From Plebeiibacterium marinum (GTDB taxonomy: Bacteria; Bacteroidota; Bacteroidia; Bacteroidales; Marinilabiliaceae): a stretch of DNA of 64,000 bases. How positions within the stretch are numbered: position 1 is the first letter of the stretch; every line of letters starts with the position of its first letter. A program made the translations under genes and the position numbers. The stretch is from assembly GCF_026013615.1 (NCBI RefSeq), contig NZ_JAPDPI010000024.1, forward strand, positions 21,744 through 85,743, in the 5' to 3' direction. Below are positions 18,656-27,937 of the stretch, piece by piece. The notes below the pieces were generated by a model that ran no database searches, was not told the origin of the DNA, and saw only the letters and a program-made list of their open reading frames with translations.

Positions 18656-21013
18656 TTATCTAATAATCATTATTTTAGTTGCCAGTGCTTTTTCACCATC
18701 TTCATTTGTTGCAAAAACAAGATATACTCCGCTACTTACGGGCTTATTATTTAGATTTCTTCCATCCCAAACTACTTGCCCTCCATCAGATATGGATTCA
18801 AAAACCAGTTTTCCACTAACATCTGTTATTTTAATTGTTGAGTTTCCCACCAGACCGTTTACAGTAATATAACCCTCGTAATTGGGATATACAGGATTTG
18901 GGAATACCCTAGCTTCATTATAAGTAGCTTTTCCCTCTGTTGCAGTTCCCATATACGAAACGATACCTTTATTTGTCGCGATAAAAACTTCACCAGTTTG
19001 TGGATTAATGGAAATACTGTTTATAATATTGGATATTAGTGGGCTGTTTGAACTGGTAAAATGATGTATGGTTTCTGTTCCATCAGCAGATACGAGGAAT
19101 AATCCATTTCGGGTACCTATCCACTTTCTGTTTGCTCCGTCAATCTCTATTACCATGATGCTTTCATTTTCTAACAGATAATCAGCCAACCCACTGCCAT
19201 CATTCCTGGGAACCAGTATTCTTGATGCCTGAGGTCTTTCTTCATCAAAAATATTTCTTGGTCTGTAATAAACCAATAAGCCTCTTTCTGTACCCACCCA
19301 AATGTATCCACTCTTGTCCTCTACAAGGCAGATTACCTTAGAGCTGACAGCCTGTCCTTCTTCATTCCATATTGCCAGATCAGAATACCTTGAATCCGTA
19401 AAAGTAACATTGCGCTCGTTTTTTGGTCCTCGGTATCTGTCATCACTATCATCGTATGGTGTTCCGTTTATATCTATTACAAACAACCCATTTGGTTCAG
19501 TTGCTGCCACCGCCCAAATATCACCCCAACTTGTAAAAATCATTTTTCTTAACCAGGTTTGATCATCAGGGTCATCATATGGTAAATAATCATACTGAAC
19601 CCACCCTTCTTTGTCATCAGTAATATTATATGGCTTAACAACAATGGGATGCGTAACTTCTTGGTTGTTAGAGTAAAGATTTCCTTCGTTGTCCAAAACA
19701 ATGCCAGCTGCAAGTTCCCATATATATACTTTTTGCAAACCGCTGTTTTGATCGTTGTACCGATAAATAACTTTTTGTTGATCTAACTCTAAAATTCCAT
19801 CACCATAACTGGCTAAATAAACATGATCTTCATTTCTTGGATCAATAGCAATGTCGCAAATGTTATTATAGCCATTTAATAAAGGATCTGTATCTTTTGT
19901 TAAGTGATTCCAGTAGGAACCATCAAATACCGATATTTCAGCAGGTAGGTATACTACATGATTGTGATCACCTTGGGACGTCCACAAGTGTTTGTTAGTG
20001 GCTTTTACAAAAAAACTTCGGTTAGATATCGGGCCATCCGGTAAAATTTGTAAGCTGGTGTTTTCTGTTAACTTGATCAATCCATTTTTGCTATCACCTA
20101 TCCACTGTGTATTAGTATTATCCATATAAATACATGTACATTGTAATGTTAAATCTTTATCTTCTACTTGATAATTAGAAATTGTATTCTTTAGAATCAT
20201 ATTACTGTAGAAAATTTCAATTTTATTACTGTTAACAATAGAAAATGTGTTGCCATTGTTTTGTAAGCTTTTAAAATTTGATGATGAAGAAATCTTTTCC
20301 CACACCGAATTTGAATGGTGGTAGGTTTCGTATTTTTCTGCAGATTTTTTTGTGGCAATTATATTGTCATCTATGGAAATAACTGCACAAAATACACTTT
20401 GATCATTACCCGTATTTTCCCATGTTTCAAAAAATGATAAGGCAGAGCTATTAATATCAGCTTTTTTCAGACCTGTTTCGGAGGCAGCATAAATAGAATC
20501 GGTTGTATGTGCAATCTGATATATTTTAACCTTACTAGCTTCTTTTCCTATATAATAGAAATCAGAGATTTCCAGTTTGTTGTAATCTACTACAAGAATA
20601 CCAAAATCAGTGGCACAGTAAGCTTTGTCGTTTATGAAATCTACATGATTTATCCTTTTACTGTTAGTCATGGATTTAATTTTTAAATCCGGGATGTTTT
20701 CTACTTGACCGTTTTCTAGAATATCGATATTTCCGTTTTCGTAGCCAATAAATAATTTTTTTGAATTCGGTATTGCTTTTATTGTTGAAACCTCAATATC
20801 ACTTAGTTTATTTATTTTGGTGTATTTGCTAATGATATATTCTTGGGTATCATAGGTGAATAATCCGGCATCAGTTGCAGCATATATAATATTATCTATT
20901 TTATCTACACTGTGGACATTTGAAAAGCTTAAGTATTCTTGCCAGTTACCAACAGGAGCCTGAGAAGAGACTACTTGAAAAATAAACAGAAAATATAGAG
21001 GTAAATATTTCAT
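18656..21013 (-). CDS. porZ: Type IX secretion system attachment-complex protein PorZ
   Basis: The protein is 785 residues; Porphyromonas PorZ is about the same length. It has a signal peptide (about 1-18), then two propeller regions with two-component-regulator-type blades (for example GYIWVGTERGLLVYY and RKWIGTRNGLFLVS), and a C-terminal type IX sorting-like domain (about 705-785) with VFPNPV, IKITDVSGKLV and SSGVYLVFAT. In Porphyromonas, PorZ works at the cell surface with PorU to attach secreted proteins to A-LPS. The opening VGNWQEYLSFSNVHSV is typical of PorZ rather than of hybrid sensor kinases, and no kinase follows. It starts 49 bases after rdgB. Confidence 0.85.
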   Translation of the reverse strand: MKYLPLYFLFIFQVVSSQAPVGNWQEYLSFSNVHSVDKIDNIIYAATDAGLFTYDTQEYIISKYTKINKLSDIEVSTIKAIPNSKKLFIGYENGNIDILENGQVENIPDLKIKSMTNSKRINHVDFINDKAYCATDFGILVVDYNKLEISDFYYIGKEASKVKIYQIAHTTDSIYAASETGLKKADINSSALSFFETWENTGNDQSVFCAVISIDDNIIATKKSAEKYETYHHSNSVWEKISSSSNFKSLQNNGNTFSIVNSNKIEIFYSNMILKNTISNYQVEDKDLTLQCTCIYMDNTNTQWIGDSKNGLIKLTENTSLQILPDGPISNRSFFVKATNKHLWTSQGDHNHVVYLPAEISVFDGSYWNHLTKDTDPLLNGYNNICDIAIDPRNEDHVYLASYGDGILELDQQKVIYRYNDQNSGLQKVYIWELAAGIVLDNEGNLYSNNQEVTHPIVVKPYNITDDKEGWVQYDYLPYDDPDDQTWLRKMIFTSWGDIWAVAATEPNGLFVIDINGTPYDDSDDRYRGPKNERNVTFTDSRYSDLAIWNEEGQAVSSKVICLVEDKSGYIWVGTERGLLVYYRPRNIFDEERPQASRILVPRNDGSGLADYLLENESIMVIEIDGANRKWIGTRNGLFLVSADGTETIHHFTSSNSPLISNIINSISINPQTGEVFIATNKGIVSYMGTATEGKATYNEARVFPNPVYPNYEGYITVNGLVGNSTIKITDVSGKLVFESISDGGQVVWDGRNLNNKPVSSGVYLVFATNEDGEKALATKIMIIR

Positions 21014-21062
21014 AAATAAAAATGTTTAAAGCTTATAACAATCAAAATATAAAAAAGTTAAG

Positions 21063-21650
21063 CTAGATATTGACAATGCTTTTGTTTAAAAAATCAACCA
21101 GTTTTTTTACAGCTTGTCCTCGGTGACTGATTTTATTTTTCTCTTCCAGATTCATTTCAGCGAACGTTTGAGAATATCCATCTGGAGTAAAAATAGGATC
21201 GTATCCAAATCCTTCATTTCCCGATTTTTCTTTTTCTATTTTACCTTCAACAATACCCTCAAATTGATACTCATGGTCATTAAGAATTAAAGAAATAACA
21301 GTTCGGAATCGAGCTTTTCTGTTCGTTTCTTTTTTCATCATATCCAGAACTTTTAACATGTTTTGCTCTGCGTCCTTTTCCTCTCCTGCATATCTGGCAC
21401 TATATACTCCGGGAGCGTCATTCAGGGCCTCAATTTCCAGTCCTGTGTCATCCGAAAAGCAATTAATCTTATATTTGTTATGAATATAAAAAGATTTTTG
21501 AGAAGCATTTGATTCCAGGGTGTTACCTGTTTCCGGTATTTCTTCTGTACAATTTATGTCTGCTAAACACTTAAGAGTAATGTTTTTGTTTAGCATGTTT
21601 TTTAGTTCTTTAAATTTGTGAGTGTTGTTTGTTGCAAAAAGTAATTCCAT
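21063..21650 (-). CDS. rdgB: RdgB/HAM1 family non-canonical purine NTP pyrophosphatase
   Basis: The enzyme hydrolyses dITP, ITP and XTP to monophosphates, keeping inosine and xanthine out of nucleic acids. The 195-residue protein shows the family motifs: N-terminal LLFATNNTHKFKEL, the catalytic FSDDTGLEIEALNDAPGVYSARYAG, EGFGYDPIF and the C-terminal SHRGQAVKKL. Length is normal. It is the first gene of the minus-strand rdgB-porZ run and has a good -7 element about 37 bases before its ATG. Confidence 0.95.
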   Translation of the reverse strand: MELLFATNNTHKFKELKNMLNKNITLKCLADINCTEEIPETGNTLESNASQKSFYIHNKYKINCFSDDTGLEIEALNDAPGVYSARYAGEEKDAEQNMLKVLDMMKKETNRKARFRTVISLILNDHEYQFEGIVEGKIEKEKSGNEGFGYDPIFTPDGYSQTFAEMNLEEKNKISHRGQAVKKLVDFLNKSIVNI

Positions 21651-21686
21651 ATATAGTTTATTTTCTTACGAATTAAGAAAAATGGC

Positions 21687-21722
21687 CAAACTTATGTGTT
21701 AGCTCATTTATGTATTAACAAA
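21687..21722 (-). promoter_or_regulatory. Candidate promoter of the rdgB-porZ operon
   Basis: On the minus strand TAAGTTTG (21694-21687) fits TAnnTTTG, and TTTG lies upstream at 21722-21719, a spacing of 24 bases. This is a fair match to the Bacteroidota -33/-7 promoter. Confidence 0.45.
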
Positions 21723-21753
21723 ACGTTATATTGTTGACAAAATTATTGATTAT

Positions 21754-21786
21754 AAAAAAAAACAACGACATAAAAGCCGTTGTTTT
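21754..21786 (-). terminator. Rho-independent terminator after the universal stress protein gene
   Basis: On the minus strand AAAACAACG pairs with CGTTGTTTT (9 bases) across a 10-base loop, followed by a run of T (plus-strand A run 21754-21762). It lies 26 bases past the stop of the USP gene. Confidence 0.85.
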
Positions 21787-21811
21787 GCATTATAGTAAGG
21801 AAAAGTAATAA

Positions 21812-22645
21812 TCACCCAAAGCCACCATAACCATATTTCATTAAGTCAGTTCTTGGATTTACCACAAGGACCGGGAATTTTGAGTCATTGGCTATAATTT
21901 GCTGTTCGTTAGCGCCCAATACGTAATCGTGGAAAGCAATATCTCTGGTGGTCATTATAATGATGCCATTGGCTTCTATCTCTTTGGCATATTTCAAGGT
22001 TTCCTGAGAAAATGATCCGCTACCTTCAGAAAGGCCAATTTCATACTCAATGCCCCTTTCTGCCAGGAAGTTTTTGCAAAAAACAAGGTTTGCTTTTGTT
22101 CTCGGCTCAACAGCCCCATCTTTTGACGAAGTACTAAATAGATATATCTTAGTATCCAAAAATTTAGTTATAAACTCAGCCCAATGAAGTTTTTCTTTGT
22201 TTTCTGTTTTAAAATCAACAGGGAATACCATTTTTTTTGTTTCAGCTTTAGATGGCGAATCCTGAACTACCAAATATGGAATTTTTGAACCCACAATAAC
22301 TTTCAAAGCCCAGCTTCCTGTTAGTTTTTGCATGCCCCTAATCCCATGCGTCCCCATTACAATAAGGGTAGCGTCAATTTCTTCGGCTACCTGGTTAATG
22401 GTTTTAAATATGGTTCCTTCTTTTACAATAACATTAGGTTTGATTCCTAATTCGTCATTTATTCTATTTACTTCTTCTGCAAGTTTTTCTTCTAAGTTTT
22501 TAACCTCATTTTCTTTTTTTGCTATATGTAAAAGAGTTATTCCTATATTCTTCCCGGAAGAAAGATCCTTGGCATGTTCTATTGCATGGTAGGCCATTTC
22601 CGTGAAATCATAGGGTATGAGTATTGTTCTTTCAGAATTTTCCAT
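21812..22645 (-). CDS. Tandem universal stress protein
   Basis: The 277-residue protein has two USP domains (about 6-145 and 150-277). The first has the nucleotide-binding pattern G-x2-G-x9-GS in GTHGIRGMQKLTGS. The second reads MTTRDIAFHDYVLGAN at this place and lacks the glycines, so probably only the first half binds ATP. Such proteins help in survival under stress and growth arrest. The gene is divergent from the adenylate cyclase gene, and the two share a 91-base intergenic region. Confidence 0.88.
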   Translation of the reverse strand: MENSERTILIPYDFTEMAYHAIEHAKDLSSGKNIGITLLHIAKKENEVKNLEEKLAEEVNRINDELGIKPNVIVKEGTIFKTINQVAEEIDATLIVMGTHGIRGMQKLTGSWALKVIVGSKIPYLVVQDSPSKAETKKMVFPVDFKTENKEKLHWAEFITKFLDTKIYLFSTSSKDGAVEPRTKANLVFCKNFLAERGIEYEIGLSEGSGSFSQETLKYAKEIEANGIIIMTTRDIAFHDYVLGANEQQIIANDSKFPVLVVNPRTDLMKYGYGGFG

Positions 22646-22691
22646 AAAACTAATTAAAAAAACATTGGTTTATTTTGCGAAATAAATATAC

Positions 22692-22699
22692 TACTTTTG
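22692..22699 (+). promoter_or_regulatory. Candidate -7 element for the cyclase gene
   Basis: TACTTTTG fits TAnnTTTG and lies 38 bases before the GTG start at 22737. Possible -33 boxes are TTTG at 22674-22677 (short spacing) or TTG at 22665-22667 (long spacing). Confidence 0.4.
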
Positions 22700-22736
22700 A
22701 AGCAAAATCAACAATTAATGCAAAAAACAAAATTTT

Positions 22737-24566
22737 GTGGTTGTTAAATTCCGACATATTTATTCATGTTTAGTTATTTATCTTCTATTAATATTTGGAT
22801 TTATATTCCTGTGTACTGGAGTGTATGCTGAAAATACAAACATTGTTCGAGATACTACTAATTGCTTAATACAAAGGATAATTGTTTCTGGAGATACTGT
22901 TGCTACTTTCCCAATACCGGATGGTGTTGTAATCAGGGCAAAAACAGATGATCTTATAGAATTTGATTTTTTTACTGATTTTTCAAATCAAGAGGAGAGG
23001 TTTAAGTTTTTTCTTCATGGCTATAATTCTGAACCTGAATACTGGACTTTAAAAAACAGTTGTAACTACCATAATTTAAAGGATGGTGAGTATTCCTTTG
23101 TTTTGAAGTCACATGGTACTTTAGCAGAAGAAAGAGTCAAAATTGTTATACATAGCAGCTTCAATAGATACTATATATCCAGCATTATATTAATAGTGTT
23201 TGTTATTGCATTTTTCGTAATATTTAAGGTTGGGATTGTTGACTTTTTTAACAAAAGTGTAAATGACTGGCATCGTGATTCTATAGCACCTCTTTATAAA
23301 AAGTATGTTAAAACTGAACCTGAAGTTAATGAAGTTGATAGTCGGAAACTCATCCACAAAGCAACGGTGAAGTATGATAAGGCTACCGTACTATTTGCGG
23401 ATATACAGGGTTTTACGAAGATAGTGGAACATATGAATCCGGAAACGTTAATTGATGAACTCGATAAATTCTTTATTTATTTTGATGAAGTTGCAGAAAA
23501 GCATAAAGTAGAGAAGATTAAAACGATTGGGGATGCATACATGTGCGCCGGAGGATTACCTGAAAAAGATAGTACTAACCCTATTGAAGTTGTATTGGCA
23601 GCTTTGGAAATGCAAAGTTATATGCAGAAGTCAAAGCATTCAGGGAATATGGAAACCGGTGAGTTTTGGCAATTGAGGATAGGAATTCATACAGGTTCTG
23701 TTATTTCAGGAGTAATAGGACGTAAAAAGCTGTCCTTTGATATATGGGGGGATACTGTTAATATAGCAAGTAGGATGGAGTCGTCAGGTGTTGCCGGTAA
23801 AATCAATGTTTCAGGTATTACATATCAATTAATTAAGGATTTTTTTGATTGTGAGTATAGAGGCAAGATGCCTATTAAATATAAAGGGGAGACAGATATG
23901 TATTTTGTGAAAGGGATTGTGCCTCATTTGTCCAAGGATAAGGAAGGGTTGATTCCTAATGAGGATTTTAAAACAAAACTTCAGTGGATTAGATATAATG
24001 ACTTAGAGGATTTGGTACTTAGTCAATTACGCGAAGAATTGCCATCTTCGCTAAAATATCACAATGTGAAACATACTATTGATGTATGTACCCAGGTTGA
24101 AGTAATTGGCAGGGCTGAAGGTTTAAATAGTAAAGAGTTGCTACTGGTGAAAACTGCGGCATTGTTTCATGATACAGGTTATATGGTTAATCCTGTAAAA
24201 CATGAAGTGCAAAGTGCACGGATGGCCAGGGAGATTCTTCCGAAGTTTAATTATAGTAATAGTGAAATAGAAGCTGTAAGTCAGTTGATTATGGTTACAG
24301 AAATGATGTCGGAACCTAAACTGTTGATGGAAAAGATAATTAAGGATGCGGATTTAGATTACCTGGGTAGAGCGGATTTTATTCCATTATCTGAAAAACT
24401 GTGGGAAGAAGTTTGTTTATATGATGGAAAAATCTCACAAAGACAATGGAATGTGAGGCAATATGAGTTTATTTCTAAACATGTATATTACACCAATACC
24501 GCGCGAAATTTAAGACAGGTGAATAAGGAAATTCAGCTGAAGAAAATAAAAGAATTTCTTGTATAA
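22737..24566 (+). CDS. Membrane class III adenylate cyclase fused to an HD phosphohydrolase-type domain
   Basis: The protein is 609 residues. A signal-like N-terminal segment (about 8-30), an extracytoplasmic region (about 31-135) and one membrane helix (about 139-163) lead to a class III cyclase domain (about 205-390). Metal ligands are D222 in FADIQG and D266 in TIGDAYM. The adenine-selecting pair is K262 and D335, and N342 and R346 (FDIWGDTVNIASRM) are the transition-state residues, so ATP is the likely substrate. The C-terminal region (about 415-609) has an HD motif in ALFHDTGYM, preceded by HNVKHTIDV, and a late KDADLDYLGRAD. Cyclase and HD joined in one chain suggest cAMP synthesis coupled to a phosphohydrolase or nucleotide sensor. 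Confidence 0.88.
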   Translation: MVVKFRHIYSCLVIYLLLIFGFIFLCTGVYAENTNIVRDTTNCLIQRIIVSGDTVATFPIPDGVVIRAKTDDLIEFDFFTDFSNQEERFKFFLHGYNSEPEYWTLKNSCNYHNLKDGEYSFVLKSHGTLAEERVKIVIHSSFNRYYISSIILIVFVIAFFVIFKVGIVDFFNKSVNDWHRDSIAPLYKKYVKTEPEVNEVDSRKLIHKATVKYDKATVLFADIQGFTKIVEHMNPETLIDELDKFFIYFDEVAEKHKVEKIKTIGDAYMCAGGLPEKDSTNPIEVVLAALEMQSYMQKSKHSGNMETGEFWQLRIGIHTGSVISGVIGRKKLSFDIWGDTVNIASRMESSGVAGKINVSGITYQLIKDFFDCEYRGKMPIKYKGETDMYFVKGIVPHLSKDKEGLIPNEDFKTKLQWIRYNDLEDLVLSQLREELPSSLKYHNVKHTIDVCTQVEVIGRAEGLNSKELLLVKTAALFHDTGYMVNPVKHEVQSARMAREILPKFNYSNSEIEAVSQLIMVTEMMSEPKLLMEKIIKDADLDYLGRADFIPLSEKLWEEVCLYDGKISQRQWNVRQYEFISKHVYYTNTARNLRQVNKEIQLKKIKEFLV

Positions 24567-24724
24567 GTAGTAGAGCCTTGGTTATTTTGATGAATTAACC
24601 TAAATTAGATGGGCTGTTAAAAACTAAATAACTCAGATAAATTTTTTTCGTTTGATTTATTTATTTTTTATTTTCTTTGAAACTTCAAATAGTATTAATC
24701 GTAATAAGAAAAAACATTTTAAAA

Positions 24725-25105
24725 ATGGCTAAATCATACGAACCGGAAAACAAACTGCCTAATATGATTGGTTCAGGAACCAAAATCTCAGGTAATATCG
24801 AAACCAATGGGGATATTAGGATAGATGGTGAAATAGAAGGAAATATATTATCAAAAGGGAAAGTGGTTGTTGGTCCCAATGGGATGGTTAAAGGAGAAAT
24901 TAACTGTGCAAACTCTGAGGTTTCCGGAAAAATTGAGGGAAAGGTCTTAGTAAGTGAACTTCTTTCTTTGAAAGCTTCTTCAAATGTGTTTGGTGACATA
25001 AATACAGCAAAACTAACAATTGAACCAGGTGCAGTATTTACCGGGAAGTGTGATATGGGCGGTAAAGGTTCTGTATCAAAGCCAGCAGAGAATATAAAGA
25101 AGTAG
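24725..25105 (+). CDS. Bactofilin family polymer-forming cytoskeletal protein
   Basis: Bactofilins self-assemble into membrane-associated filaments used in shape, polarity or envelope work. The start at the ATG at 24725 (MAKSYEPENK) is preferred over an in-frame ATG at 24677, because the extra 16 residues are unlike the family and an A-rich stretch precedes 24725. The 126-residue protein shows repeated beta-helix turns such as GSGTKISGNIETNGDIRIDG and VVGPNGMVKGEINC. The stop abuts the start of the next gene. Confidence 0.9.
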   Translation: MAKSYEPENKLPNMIGSGTKISGNIETNGDIRIDGEIEGNILSKGKVVVGPNGMVKGEINCANSEVSGKIEGKVLVSELLSLKASSNVFGDINTAKLTIEPGAVFTGKCDMGGKGSVSKPAENIKK

Positions 25106-25483
25106 TTGGTGATAGATAAGTTCCAATTGTATGTTTTAAATAAATTTGCATTTGTTTCAATCTTGATTTTTCTTTCAAATGTAATTTCATCATTACTTTG
25201 GTATAAAAATCTGGTTTTTGAGTCCGTTTATATTAATTGTTTCTGTTTTAGCCTGTTTGGCATTGTTATCTGGATTTCAAAAATACTTATAAGAATATTG
25301 CCTGACTTAAAAGTTGCAATTTTATTAGGGAGCATAGGTATAAAAATGATCTTCGCTTTGTTGTTTATAATGCTTATGCTACAATATAATACTACAAACA
25401 AGAATGGTTTGGTTCTTGTTTTTATGGCTAATTATTTTTTATATCTCGGGTTGTCTGTAAAGTTCTTTATGAGAGATGTATAG
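25106..25483 (+). CDS. Small AtpI-like membrane protein upstream of atpB
   Basis: The 125-residue protein has four hydrophobic segments (about 12-30, 37-62, 68-92 and 100-122). Its size, topology and place directly before atpB fit the AtpI/Unc1 group, which helps c-ring assembly or ion supply in other bacteria. Sequence motifs are too weak to be sure. The start is TTG at 25106 or GTG at 25109, right at the bactofilin stop, which suggests translational coupling. Confidence 0.65.
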   Translation: MVIDKFQLYVLNKFAFVSILIFLSNVISSLLWYKNLVFESVYINCFCFSLFGIVIWISKILIRILPDLKVAILLGSIGIKMIFALLFIMLMLQYNTTNKNGLVLVFMANYFLYLGLSVKFFMRDV

Positions 25484-25506
25484 AAACTGAAGTTATTATA
25501 CTGCAT

Positions 25507-26589
25507 ATGAAACGTGTATTGTTGTATTTCATATTAATAATAGGTTTTTTACTGCCAACTGTGGCAGAAGAGAGATCTGAAATTGATAGTGAGAGTCATG
25601 AGGCTGAAGGGTTTGATCCGACAGAGCTGATTATGCATCATATCTCTGATTCTCATGTGTGGCACATTGTTTCATGGGGAGAAGGGGATCATCAAACTCA
25701 TATTGAAATACCCCTGCCAATAATTCTTATTAATAAAGGTAAATTTCACTTCTTTTTATATTCCCGTTTTGATCACCATTCTCATATTGCTGAAAGCAGA
25801 GGGAGTTATTTTTTATATCATCATGGAGAAATTTACAATACTGACAAAGCGGGGAGTTTTGAAGAGGATGAACATGGACATATAATAAACTCTAAGCCTT
25901 GGGATTTTTCATTAACCAGGAATGTCTGGTCAATGTGGATTTCAGTAGTCCTGCTTGTTCTTATTTTTACGTCAATTGCAAAAAAGTATAGGGGCAAACC
26001 TGCTAGTCCCAAAGGACTGCAGTCGTTGTTGGAACCTATAGTATTGTTTGTAAAGGATGATATTGTTATGGAACAGATTGGGCAAAAAAAAGGAGAAAAA
26101 TTTGTTCCTTACCTGTTGACTGTCTTTTTCTTTATATGGATCAATAACTTGATAGGGTTGGTACCATTCTTTCCCGGCGGGAGTAATTTTACCGGTAACA
26201 TTTCTGTTACTATGGTGTTATCAGTACTTACCTTTTTGATTACAAACATAAACGGGAGCAAGAGCTATTGGAAACATACCTTAACAGCACCGGGAGTTCC
26301 ATTTTTTGTTAAAGTACTGTTAGTTCCTGTAGAATTTATTGGGCTGTTTACAAAACCATTTGCATTAACAATTCGTTTGTTAGCAAACATAACCGCTGGC
26401 CATATTATAATATTAAGTTTGGTATCATTAATATTTATATTGCAGTCAGTTTTTGTATCACCAGTATCTATACTTTTATCATTGGTAATGTTTATGCTTG
26501 AGCTTTTAGTCGCTGTGTTACAAGCATATATATTTACATTGCTTTCGGCATTGTTTATTGGAATGGCTGTTGCAGACCATGAACATTAA
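25507..26589 (+). CDS. atpB: F-type ATP synthase F0 subunit a
   Basis: Subunit a forms the proton half-channels against the c-ring. The 360-residue protein has a cleavable-looking N-terminal segment and a His-rich periplasmic region (HHISDSHVWHI and DHHSH), as is usual in Bacteroidota. The conserved channel helix follows, with the essential Arg in FALTIRLLANITAGH and the final AYIFTLLSALFIGMA. It starts the atpBEFHAG run, and the stop is 38 bases before atpE. Confidence 0.95.
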   Translation: MKRVLLYFILIIGFLLPTVAEERSEIDSESHEAEGFDPTELIMHHISDSHVWHIVSWGEGDHQTHIEIPLPIILINKGKFHFFLYSRFDHHSHIAESRGSYFLYHHGEIYNTDKAGSFEEDEHGHIINSKPWDFSLTRNVWSMWISVVLLVLIFTSIAKKYRGKPASPKGLQSLLEPIVLFVKDDIVMEQIGQKKGEKFVPYLLTVFFFIWINNLIGLVPFFPGGSNFTGNISVTMVLSVLTFLITNINGSKSYWKHTLTAPGVPFFVKVLLVPVEFIGLFTKPFALTIRLLANITAGHIIILSLVSLIFILQSVFVSPVSILLSLVMFMLELLVAVLQAYIFTLLSALFIGMAVADHEH

Positions 26590-26627
26590 TTTATAAACTA
26601 TTATATCATTAATTAAATTGTAAAATT

Positions 26628-26834
26628 ATGACACTTTCTCTTACTGCTGTAGGTCTTGGAATTATCGTATTAGGAGCCGGTTTAGGAATCGGTAAATTGG
26701 CAAATGGTGCAATGGAAGCTATGGCTCGTCAGCCAGAAATTAGTTCAAAAATACAAACAGCTATGATTATTGCTGCTGCACTTATTGAAGGTGCTGCATT
26801 ATTTGCTATTGTAGTAGCTCTATTGAAGGGATAA
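26628..26834 (+). CDS. atpE: F-type ATP synthase F0 subunit c
   Basis: The 68-residue hairpin protein forms the rotor ring. The glycine-rich first helix (GAGLGIGKLANGAMEAMARQP) and the second helix with the ion-binding E54 in ALIEGAALF are clear. The residue after E54 is Gly and the Na+-ring Ser/Thr and Tyr ligands are missing, so proton coupling is likely. Length is normal. Confidence 0.96.
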   Translation: MTLSLTAVGLGIIVLGAGLGIGKLANGAMEAMARQPEISSKIQTAMIIAAALIEGAALFAIVVALLKG

Positions 26835-26865
26835 TATTATTTTGGGTTGAATTAAAATTGAGGCA

Positions 26866-27363
26866 ATGGATTTTTTATTAACACCAGATCCAGGTTTAGT
26901 CTTTTGGACGACTTTAACTTTTGGGATATTAGTTTTTGTTTTGAAAAGGTTTGCCTGGGGGCCTATTTTACATGCTTTAAGGGTTAGAGAAGAAACAATT
27001 GAATATTCTTTAAAGGCTGCAGATAAGGCCAAGTCGGAAGTTGAGGATCTCGTAAAATTGCGTGAGGAATTAATAGATTCTGCCAAAACTGATCGTGATG
27101 ATATTATGAAAGAAGCACGAGAGTTGAAAGAAAAAATTATTAATGAAGCTCGTAATAGTGCTCAGAAAGAAGCCAATAAGTTAATTGATTTAGCCCGTAA
27201 GCAAATTGAAGCTGAAAAGTTATCTGCGATCAGAGAACTAAAGAAACAAGTTGCTGAGTTATCTGTGGATATAGCCGGTATTATTCTTGAATCAGAACTG
27301 CAATCAGATCAAAAGCAAAAAGAATTGATTGATAAGTATCTTGACAATGTGAATTTTAATTAA
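26866..27363 (+). CDS. atpF: F-type ATP synthase F0 subunit b
   Basis: The 165-residue protein has one N-terminal membrane helix (about 9-29, after LLTPDPGLVFW) and a long charged helix forming the peripheral stalk. It lies between atpE and atpH, 31 and 14 bases away. Confidence 0.95.
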   Translation: MDFLLTPDPGLVFWTTLTFGILVFVLKRFAWGPILHALRVREETIEYSLKAADKAKSEVEDLVKLREELIDSAKTDRDDIMKEARELKEKIINEARNSAQKEANKLIDLARKQIEAEKLSAIRELKKQVAELSVDIAGIILESELQSDQKQKELIDKYLDNVNFN

Positions 27364-27377
27364 TTACAGGTTATAGT

Positions 27378-27914
27378 ATGGATAATAGCTTGATTTCCGT
27401 AAGATATGCAAAGGCTTTGTTTTCTTTAAGTCTGGAGAATAATAATATTGAGACTATCTATAGTGATATGCAGTTGCTTTCTGAACAATGTTCAGGCACT
27501 CCTGCATTTTGTCAGGTATTAGAAAGTCCGAATATAACTCCTGCCGAAAAGAAAAGGTTTTTTAAATCAACTTTTGAAAAGTATATTTGCGAGACTTCAA
27601 TGAATTTCCTTAATGTAATTGTAGATAATAAAAGAGAGGTTTTGTTGCCATCAATTACACGTAATTATATCGATTTTTATAAAAAAAAGACTGGTCTCAA
27701 AACAGCAACTATTTATACTGCTATTGAATTATCTGATGAATATTTTAGTAAAATTTTAAAATTGCTGGAAAAGGAACTTAATGCTAAAATTGATTTACAG
27801 GTATATGTAAAAAGCCACCTGATTGGAGGTTTTGTATTGATGGTAGATGGGAAAATGATGGATGCCAGTATTTTCAATAAGCTTAAGGAATTTAAAAATA
27901 AACTGCTTAGTTAG
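27378..27914 (+). CDS. atpH: F-type ATP synthase F1 subunit delta
   Basis: Delta ties the peripheral stalk to the top of F1. The 178-residue protein opens with SVRYAKALFSLSLENN and ends with the conserved SHLIGGFVLMVDGKMMDASIFNKL. Length is normal. It lies 17 bases before the upstream GTG of atpA. Confidence 0.94.
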   Translation: MDNSLISVRYAKALFSLSLENNNIETIYSDMQLLSEQCSGTPAFCQVLESPNITPAEKKRFFKSTFEKYICETSMNFLNVIVDNKREVLLPSITRNYIDFYKKKTGLKTATIYTAIELSDEYFSKILKLLEKELNAKIDLQVYVKSHLIGGFVLMVDGKMMDASIFNKLKEFKNKLLS

Positions 27915-27937
27915 TTACCTCAGATTAAAATGTGCCA

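Noticed and set aside
18656..21013. Hybrid two-component sensor reading of the propeller protein
   Set aside because: There is no membrane helix after the propellers and no histidine kinase; the end is a type IX-type C-terminal domain, so PorZ fits better.
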